The position numbers and the translations under genes are program-made. From SFHK01 sp964554795 (GTDB lineage: Bacteria; Bacillota; Clostridia; Christensenellales; Aristaeellaceae), in assembly GCA_964554795.1 (NCBI GenBank), contig CAZKQB010000002.1:54355-118354 (forward strand): a stretch of DNA of 64,000 nucleotides. Reading direction: 5' to 3'. Positions 58,525 to 64,000 of the stretch are shown here, piece by piece (positions within the stretch are counted from its first letter, which is position 1; the number at the start of each line of letters is the position of its first letter). The notes below the pieces were generated by a model that worked only from the letters and a program-made list of their open reading frames with translations, did not search any database and had not been told where the DNA came from.

Positions 58525-59589
58525 ATGAAACGCACAATTTCGATTTTTCTTGTTCTGGTAATGCTTCTTGGTCTCTGCCCTGCGGCATTGGCTGACTGGG
58601 GCGACGACGGATGGGGCGATTCCAGCAGCTGGGGAGACATCCCCTCCACCAGCGCCGTCACTACAGTAGAAGCTAAGACAAAGCTTTCCTCTGCCTCCAA
58701 TGCGCAGCTTCGCAACATCGAGCTCGCGGCGGACGCTATTTCCGGCACGCGCATCTCGTACGGCAGTGATTTCAGCTTTAACGACGTCGTAGGCGAGCGC
58801 TCGGCCGCTAACGGCTATCGCATAGCCATCAACGGCCGTGGCGTAAGCGTTCGCGGCGGCGGCGTAGGCCAGGTTGCGACGACCCTGTATCTGGCGCTTA
58901 AAAAACTGAAGGGCATCAGTTACGTCGAGTTGCACACCTACGATGACCGATTCACCGGTAGTTACGTAGCCTCCGGCAGCAACGCCGTCGTTACCGACTA
59001 TGCCAACGGGCAGGACTTCATCTTCCGCAACAAGGCAGGCAATCTGACCATCGAAATGTGGGTCAGCCGCAGCTACCTGTACTGCCAGATCTCGGTTTCC
59101 GCTTCCTCTTCAACCGGTAGCGACACGACCAGCAGCAAGGTCGGCTCCGCATCAATCAAGCTTTCCGGCACCAACACGCTGAAGAACAACGTCCGTCTGG
59201 CCGCTGAAAGCATTAACGGCATCACGCTGTCCTCGTGGGATGAGTTCTCCTTCAACCAACTCGTCGGCCCCCGCACCGAAAACCATGGCTATGGCGCCGC
59301 TATCAACGGACGCGGCGTACGCGTAATCGGCGGCGGCGTAGCTCAGGTTGCCAGCGTGATTTACATGGCTGTAGAAAACCTAAACAACGTGGTTGTCACT
59401 GAATCCCGTACCTATGGCAGGGATTACAACCAGTCCTACGTGTCTAATGCCGACAACGCCATTGTGACCGACTACAATAACGACATTGACTTCTGCTTCC
59501 GCTACTACGGCTATGGCAGCCTGAAGCTCGTTGTTACCGTAAACAAGAGCGGCACGCTTCTGACCTGCAGCGTGTACGAAAGCAAATAA
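58525..59589 (+). CDS. secreted protein with two tandem VanW domains
   Basis: 354 residues. A signal peptide (to about residue 22, P-A-A-L-A) and a Trp/Asp/Ser-rich linker are followed by two VanW-like domains (about 40-190 and 210-354). Each has the marks N-x-(R/E)-L-A-A-(D/E)-(A/S)-I, F-S-F-N-x-x-V-G-x-R, I-N-G-R-G-V-x-V-x-G-G-G-V-(G/A)-Q-V-A and A-x-V-T-D-Y. The second copy is a clear internal duplicate. VanW domains occur at the Gram-positive surface; their biochemical role is unknown. GGAGGTGG supports the ATG at 58525. Confidence 0.88.
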   Translation: MKRTISIFLVLVMLLGLCPAALADWGDDGWGDSSSWGDIPSTSAVTTVEAKTKLSSASNAQLRNIELAADAISGTRISYGSDFSFNDVVGERSAANGYRIAINGRGVSVRGGGVGQVATTLYLALKKLKGISYVELHTYDDRFTGSYVASGSNAVVTDYANGQDFIFRNKAGNLTIEMWVSRSYLYCQISVSASSSTGSDTTSSKVGSASIKLSGTNTLKNNVRLAAESINGITLSSWDEFSFNQLVGPRTENHGYGAAINGRGVRVIGGGVAQVASVIYMAVENLNNVVVTESRTYGRDYNQSYVSNADNAIVTDYNNDIDFCFRYYGYGSLKLVVTVNKSGTLLTCSVYESK

Positions 59590-59632
59590 GCGCCATCCGC
59601 AGCCGGTGTAACGCACCGGTTGCTTCCATTTA

Positions 59633-59666
59633 AAAGCGCCTGCCTCCGTTTGGAAGCAGGCGCTTT
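59633..59666. terminator. bidirectional terminator between VanW and Gfo/Idh/MocA genes
   Basis: AAAGCGCCTGC (59633-59643) pairs perfectly with GCAGGCGCTTT (59656-59666) around a 12-nt loop that itself can pair TCC with GGA. Confidence 0.88.
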
Positions 59667-59678
59667 GCATATATGGAA

Positions 59679-60737
59679 TTATTCTGCCAGCGTGATTTCC
59701 TTATGCGATTCGGAGGAATCGTAGATCGCCTGCATCATCTTGGCGGTGATGATGACCGTGTCGATATGAGAAGGCATCTTCTCGCCGGTCTTGATGCAGT
59801 CGATAAAGGCGTTGATTTCGTTCTCGAAATGGTTGCGCTGCTTGAACTCGGGCTTGTACTCAATCAGCGCACCGTGCTCGGCGGTGTACACCTTGAAGTC
59901 CGCACCGTACTGCAGACGGATACCGGCCTTATCGCCCATGAAGTCAATATAGGTTTCAGACTCGCCGATATTCTGCGCCCACGCGCCGTTCACGGTGATC
60001 GTCGGGCCTGCAGTGCGGATCAGTGCGGTCACGGAATCGTCCACATCGTAGGTACCGTTCACGTTCTTGGTATTCTCTGCCCACATGCTCTTATAGGCAT
60101 AGTTCTTCATATCCTTACCCAGCTTGCAGAACGCTTCGCCGGTAACCGTCTTCGGCGTGGGATCGCCGCAGCAGTACATCACGATGTCCAGGTAGTGCAC
60201 GCCCCAGTCAATCAGCGCGCCGCCGCCTGCGATAGCCTTCGTGGTGAACGCGCCGCCCAGTCCGGGAATGGAGCGATGCGCACGGAAGGAAACGTATACA
60301 TGGAACACGTCGCCCAACTTGCCATCATCAATGAACTGCTTAATCATGTTCACGCTGTCATTAAAGCGATTGACAACGCCGATGTTGAGCACCTTGCCGG
60401 TCTCGTGCTGAACCTTCTGCATTTCCAGCGCTTCCGCATAGGTACGGGCAGCAGGCTTTTCACACAGTACGTTCTTGCCGGCGCGCAGAGCGTCAATCGC
60501 GATGACGGGATGCATGTTATTGGGCGTGCAGACGGAAACCGCCTCGATTTCCGGATCGTTCAACGCCACATGATAATCGGTAATCGCCGTGCCGCAGCCG
60601 TAGGTTTCCACGGCCTTTTCGGCGCGTTCCGGGATAATATCGCAGAAATACTTGATCTCTGCCTCGGGATTCTTCATATAAGCGGGAATGTGCGCCGCAT
60701 TTGCAATGGTACCGCAACCGATGATGGCAACCTTCAT
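59679..60737 (-). CDS. Gfo/Idh/MocA-family sugar dehydrogenase
   Basis: 352 residues. NAD(P) Rossmann motif G-C-G-T-I-A (residues 7-12), the catalytic lysine in C-E-K-P (about 92-95) and the C-terminal beta sheet with a G-G-G-A-L-I-D-W-G-V-H-Y-L-D motif (about 180-193; His likely catalytic) place it in the Gfo/Idh/MocA family, which oxidises or reduces sugars or inositols. The substrate is unknown. It stands alone, below an inverted repeat that flanks its -10. Confidence 0.92.
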   Translation of the reverse strand: MKVAIIGCGTIANAAHIPAYMKNPEAEIKYFCDIIPERAEKAVETYGCGTAITDYHVALNDPEIEAVSVCTPNNMHPVIAIDALRAGKNVLCEKPAARTYAEALEMQKVQHETGKVLNIGVVNRFNDSVNMIKQFIDDGKLGDVFHVYVSFRAHRSIPGLGGAFTTKAIAGGGALIDWGVHYLDIVMYCCGDPTPKTVTGEAFCKLGKDMKNYAYKSMWAENTKNVNGTYDVDDSVTALIRTAGPTITVNGAWAQNIGESETYIDFMGDKAGIRLQYGADFKVYTAEHGALIEYKPEFKQRNHFENEINAFIDCIKTGEKMPSHIDTVIITAKMMQAIYDSSESHKEITLAE

Positions 60738-60795
60738 TTCAATTCACCCTCCGCATTGTTAATTATCGTTCCGTTTCATGTTCGAAGTGGGAACA

Positions 60796-60836
60796 TTTTC
60801 CGGTCACTTCTATTATAAATCATGCATGCCGGAAAA
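60796..60836. promoter_or_regulatory. inverted repeat around the Gfo/Idh/MocA promoter
   Basis: TTTTCCGG (60796-60803) and CCGGAAAA (60829-60836) are exact inverted 8-mers with a 25-bp spacer. On the minus strand they flank a TATAAT (60812-60817). This could be an operator; no clear -35 is seen, which would suit an activator or repressor. The repeat also lies just past rsmA and could act as its terminator. Confidence 0.4.
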
Positions 60837-60863
60837 GATTTTCAATCATGTTAAATACTTTCA

Positions 60864-61727
60864 TCAATTTGAATATTTCTCATGCAGAACGTCCGACAGA
60901 CGTACAAAATCTGCCAGCGTCAGCGTTTCCCCGCGCACTCGCCCGTCAAGTCCCGCTGCATCCAGCGCTTCGAGCGCATCCGCCCGCGATAGGTTCAGCC
61001 CAGCGGTCAGGTTATTGGCCAGCGTCTTGCGCCGCATGCGGAAGGCCACCTGAACCAGATTCAGAAACGCCTCCTCCCGTTCCGCAGGCACTACGCGCGC
61101 TTCCCGCATTTCCAGTCTCAAAAGCGCACTGTCCACGTGCGGCGGCGGCGTAAACAGCGCCGCCGGCGCTTCCATTACCATGGATGGTTCCGCAAAATAC
61201 CGAACCGTAGCAGCTGTCGCGCACCAGTTTCGATCGCCCGGCTGCGAAAGCATCCGCTCTGCCGCCTCCTTTTGCACCATTACGGTAATCCTTCTTGGCG
61301 ACAGCCGCACAGCGCGCATGAGGAAATCTGCGGTGATGTAATACGGCAGATTGGCAACGATGGAAAACGGTGTATTTTCGCCGAACGCCTCCGCCGTCAA
61401 TGCCTTCAGATCCACCTTCATGCAATCGGCAAAAACGACGCGCGCGTTCCGCTCGCCCAGCACATCGTAAAGCACCGGCTCTACGGCGCGATCCAGCTCG
61501 ACAGCCAGTACATCTGCACCCGCATCGGCCATCATCGCCGTTAGAAGCCCCGCACCTGGGCCGATCTCAAGGATATGGTCGCCTGCCGTCACCCCCGCGC
61601 GTGCCACAATCTCAGCCACCGCATGGTCATCCAGCAAAAAATTCTGTCCCAGCGAATGCGAAAAATGAAACCCATGTGCCTCAAGCGCCACGCGCGCCCG
61701 AAGCGACAGCGACAGTTCATCCGGCAT
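60864..61727 (-). CDS. rsmA: 16S rRNA (adenine1518/1519-N6)-dimethyltransferase
   Basis: 287 residues. G-Q-N-F-L-L-D (about 27-33), SAM motif L-E-I-G-P-G-A-G-L-L-T (about 54-64), V-E-L-D near 77 and the catalytic N-L-P-Y-Y-I-T (about 124-130) are diagnostic of KsgA/RsmA, which dimethylates two adenines near the 3' end of 16S rRNA. GGGAGG with 6-nt spacing supports the ATG at 61725-61727; a longer frame to 61829 is not supported. It lies just below valS. Confidence 0.95.
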   Translation of the reverse strand: MPDELSLSLRARVALEAHGFHFSHSLGQNFLLDDHAVAEIVARAGVTAGDHILEIGPGAGLLTAMMADAGADVLAVELDRAVEPVLYDVLGERNARVVFADCMKVDLKALTAEAFGENTPFSIVANLPYYITADFLMRAVRLSPRRITVMVQKEAAERMLSQPGDRNWCATAATVRYFAEPSMVMEAPAALFTPPPHVDSALLRLEMREARVVPAEREEAFLNLVQVAFRMRRKTLANNLTAGLNLSRADALEALDAAGLDGRVRGETLTLADFVRLSDVLHEKYSN

Positions 61728-61862
61728 AGTCGTCCTCCCATGGTTTCTTTGCTGCAAAAAGACTTCGGAAAACAAGGCGAGAGGATGCATCGATTTTCCT
61801 CCCCAATTCGCCGGAAGCACCGAGCGCAATCGGAATATGCGCCAAGCCGCTTGTGAGGGTGG

Positions 61863-61891
61863 CGCGGAGGGGGAGCAAGCTTCCCCTCCGC
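61863..61891 (-). terminator. possible terminator after valS
   Basis: GGCGGAGGGG and CCCCCTCCGC form a GC-rich hairpin on the minus strand, 10 bp past the valS stop. No T run follows, so read-through into rsmA is possible. Confidence 0.4.
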
Positions 61892-61900
61892 CTTCCCGCG

Positions 61901-64000
61901 TCAGCGCAGTGCTTCGAGTTCACGGATGCGCCCGCGAATGGATTCTGCCAGCGTTTTCTTTTCTTCCAGCTTGGCCCTTTCCTGCTCCACCAGCTGCGCC
62001 GGCGCCTTCGCAAGAAAGCCCTCGTTATGCAGCTTGGCATCCGCGCGTGCAATCTCGTTCCCGGCATTCGTCAGATCCTTGTTCAGGCGCGCAATTTCCT
62101 TGTCCACATCCACCAGCTCGCCCAGCGGAATGAAAAGAGAACAGCCCGCAGTTACGGCAGATGCGGATTTTTCCGGATTCGGCGCCGAAGCGTCTAAGTA
62201 CTCTACGCCACTTGCCGCAGCCAGACGCATGAAGTAACCCTCCGCACCCTTAAACGCATTCATCAGATCCGGCGCAGGCTTTAGAATCAGCGTAGCGCGC
62301 TTGGAGGCATTCACCTTCATCTCCACGCGCAGATTGCGCGCGGAACGAATGACCTCCATCACAGCCTCCATCTGCTTGGCTTCCTCATCGAAGTCGTATT
62401 CCGGCTTTGCCTCCGGCCAGCTGGCATTGATCAGCATGCCCTCATGGCCGGGCAGGTAGGAATACAGCTCCTCGGTAATGAACGGCATGTAGGGATGCAA
62501 AAGCTTCAGGATGCCAGTAAGCACGTAAATCAGCGTTTCCTGCGTGGCGTTTCTGGCCTCCGCGTCGTCCCCGTTGAGCGCATGCTTGCTCATCTCGATG
62601 TACCAGTCGCAGAACGACGACCAGATGAAATCATACAGATTCGCAGCCGCCATGCCGAGGTCGAAGGAATCGAGGTTCTGAGTAATTTCACGCACGATGT
62701 CGTTAAAGCGCTTAAGCATCCACTTATCCGACAGCGCAAGATGCTCGGCAGAGGGCATACCCTTCGGCTCGAAGCCCTGCATGTTCATCAGCGCAAAACG
62801 GCTGGCATTCCAGATTTTGTTGGCGAAGTTGCGGTACGTCTCTATCTTCTCGAGCGACATACGCACGTCCGCACCGGGTGCAACGCCAATTTCCAGCGAG
62901 AAGCGCAGGGCGTCCGCGCCGTACTTGTCAATAACCTCCAGCGGATCAATGCCGTTGCCCAGAGACTTGCTCATCTTGCGGCCCTGCGCGTCGCGCACCA
63001 GACCATGCATCAGCGCCACGCTGAACGGGCACTTGCCGGTCTGCTCCAGCCCCGAGAACACCATGCGCGCCAGCCAGAAGAAAATGATGTCGTAGCCGCA
63101 GGACAGCACGCTGTTTGGGTAGAAGTACTGATAATCCTCGGTCTCCTCCGGCCAGCCGAGCGTAGAAAACGGCCACAGTGCCGAGGAGAACCACGTGTCG
63201 AGCACATCCTCATCCTGCCGCATGGGCGCGCCGCACTTCGGACAGACCTTGACATCTTCGCGGGACACGATGATTTCGCCGCAGTCATCGCAGTAGAAGG
63301 CCGGGATACGGTGTCCCCACCAGAGCTGGCGGGAAATGCACCAGTCTCGTGTGTTCTCCATCCAGTTCAGATAGGTCTTTTCAAAGCGCTCCGGCACGAA
63401 GCGCAGCTCTCCGTCCTTGACCACCTTCACGGCGGGACGCGCCAGCGGCTCCATCTTTACAAACCACTGCTTGGATACCATCGGCTCGATCGTGTGGTGG
63501 CAACGGTAGCAGGTGCCCACCTCGTGATTGAGCGGCTCGATTTTCTTAAGCAGACCCGCTTCCTTAAGGTCAGCCACAATCGCCTTGCGCGCTTCGGCCG
63601 TGGTCATGCCGGCATACTTGCCGCAGTCGAGCACCACGGGCTCGTCCTTCGTGGCACGGCCGCTTGCAATCCACTCAGCGTTTTCGGCGGCTTCCTTCGC
63701 GCCGGTCATATGGCCGTCGTAGGTGAACACGCGCACCATGGGCAGGTTGTGACGCTTGCCCACCTCGTAGTCGTTGGGGTCATGCGCGGGCGTAATCTTC
63801 ACGACGCCGGTTCCTTTGGTCATGTCAGCATGCTCGTCGCACACGATCGGAATTTCCTTATTGATCAGCGGAAGCACCACATGGCAACCATGCAGATGCA
63901 TATAGCGCTCGTCCTCTGCGTTAATAGCCACGGCCGTATCACCCAGCATGGTTTCGGGGCGCGTGGTAGCCAGCTCCAGCATTTCGCCGGTTTCCTTCAC
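61901..64000 (-). CDS. valS: valyl-tRNA synthetase (5' end outside window)
   Basis: 699 residues of the C-terminal part; the frame continues beyond 64000, so the codon at the edge is not the start. The editing domain (T-T-R-P-E-T-M-L-G-D-T-A-V and T-P-A-H-D-P-N-D-Y), the K-M-S-K-S-L-G-N signature, the anticodon-binding helices and the C-terminal coiled-coil arm (L-V-D-V-D-K-E-I-A-R-L-N-K-D) are those of ValS. A zinc-ribbon-like C-D-D-C / C-P-K-C insert is visible. It charges tRNA-Val. The missing N-terminus should hold the HIGH motif. No T-box is visible because its leader is outside the window. Confidence 0.96.
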   Translation of the reverse strand: MKETGEMLELATTRPETMLGDTAVAINAEDERYMHLHGCHVVLPLINKEIPIVCDEHADMTKGTGVVKITPAHDPNDYEVGKRHNLPMVRVFTYDGHMTGAKEAAENAEWIASGRATKDEPVVLDCGKYAGMTTAEARKAIVADLKEAGLLKKIEPLNHEVGTCYRCHHTIEPMVSKQWFVKMEPLARPAVKVVKDGELRFVPERFEKTYLNWMENTRDWCISRQLWWGHRIPAFYCDDCGEIIVSREDVKVCPKCGAPMRQDEDVLDTWFSSALWPFSTLGWPEETEDYQYFYPNSVLSCGYDIIFFWLARMVFSGLEQTGKCPFSVALMHGLVRDAQGRKMSKSLGNGIDPLEVIDKYGADALRFSLEIGVAPGADVRMSLEKIETYRNFANKIWNASRFALMNMQGFEPKGMPSAEHLALSDKWMLKRFNDIVREITQNLDSFDLGMAAANLYDFIWSSFCDWYIEMSKHALNGDDAEARNATQETLIYVLTGILKLLHPYMPFITEELYSYLPGHEGMLINASWPEAKPEYDFDEEAKQMEAVMEVIRSARNLRVEMKVNASKRATLILKPAPDLMNAFKGAEGYFMRLAAASGVEYLDASAPNPEKSASAVTAGCSLFIPLGELVDVDKEIARLNKDLTNAGNEIARADAKLHNEGFLAKAPAQLVEQERAKLEEKKTLAESIRGRIRELEALR

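Noticed and set aside
61741..61900. Possible small gene between valS and rsmA
   Set aside because: Only short frames without ribosome sites; the stretch holds a GC-rich hairpin and the rsmA leader.

Overview
The window reads as chromosomal DNA of an anaerobic, Gram-positive Clostridia-type bacterium with moderately high GC. The grounds are Shine-Dalgarno sites close to AGGAGG, sigma-A promoters, T-box leaders, a ferredoxin-linked 2-oxoacid oxidoreductase, a BofA-family protein and a Spo0A homologue. The branched-chain-acid genes, GH127 arabinofuranosidase and fucose isomerase would suit a gut or rumen organism, but that is inference. Genes are dense, mostly on the minus strand from 1.9 to 41 kb, with many ATGA or TAAATG junctions. 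I saw no insertion sequence, prophage or CRISPR array.

Layout. 1-9 kb: tail of a repeat protein, BofA-like protein, Sel1-Nudix fusion, glycerol-3-phosphate dehydrogenase, GNAT enzyme, an ECF sigma / anti-sigma-DUF4349 / SIMPL operon, tRNA-Leu(CAA) and an acyltransferase. 9-18 kb: a two-component system, then an operon of L,D-transpeptidase, DUF512 protein, Der, PlsY and a xylulokinase-like kinase. 18-26 kb: a membrane protein, methyltransferase, Hsp33 and three scaffold-type proteins (TPR, HEAT-like, zinc ribbon-TPR). 26-27.4 kb: YfcE-like phosphodiesterase and a Spo0A homologue lacking the phosphoacceptor aspartate.

27.5-41.4 kb is the most interesting region. Three transcription units each begin with a TTGACA promoter and a T-box leader, whose specifier codons I read as CTC (Leu), GTC (Val) and ATC (Ile). 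Each unit encodes an acyl-CoA synthetase. The Val and Ile units are single genes for paralogous XRE-HTH/cupin/acyl-CoA synthetase fusions. The Leu unit is an eight-gene operon: a LeuA-like protein with a broken active site but intact regulatory domain, a TIM-barrel/acyl-CoA synthetase fusion, IlvE, a P-loop ATPase, and a four-subunit VOR-type 2-oxoacid:ferredoxin oxidoreductase. T-boxes switch genes on when a tRNA is uncharged, so the most economical reading is biosynthetic: isovalerate, isobutyrate and 2-methylbutyrate are activated to CoA esters, reductively carboxylated by VOR and transaminated by IlvE to Leu, Val and Ile.

41.5-51.3 kb: an APH-like kinase with an apparent ATA start, an amidohydrolase, an SDR, a TIGR04086-type membrane protein, a PHP hydrolase, a decayed TIM-barrel pseudogene, L-fucose isomerase and a GH127 enzyme. 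51.4-56.8 kb: plus-strand run polA-coaE-lytic transglycosylase-peptide-binding protein. 57-64 kb: two secreted proteins, a tandem VanW-domain protein with an ECF-like promoter, a Gfo/Idh/MocA dehydrogenase, rsmA and the truncated valS.
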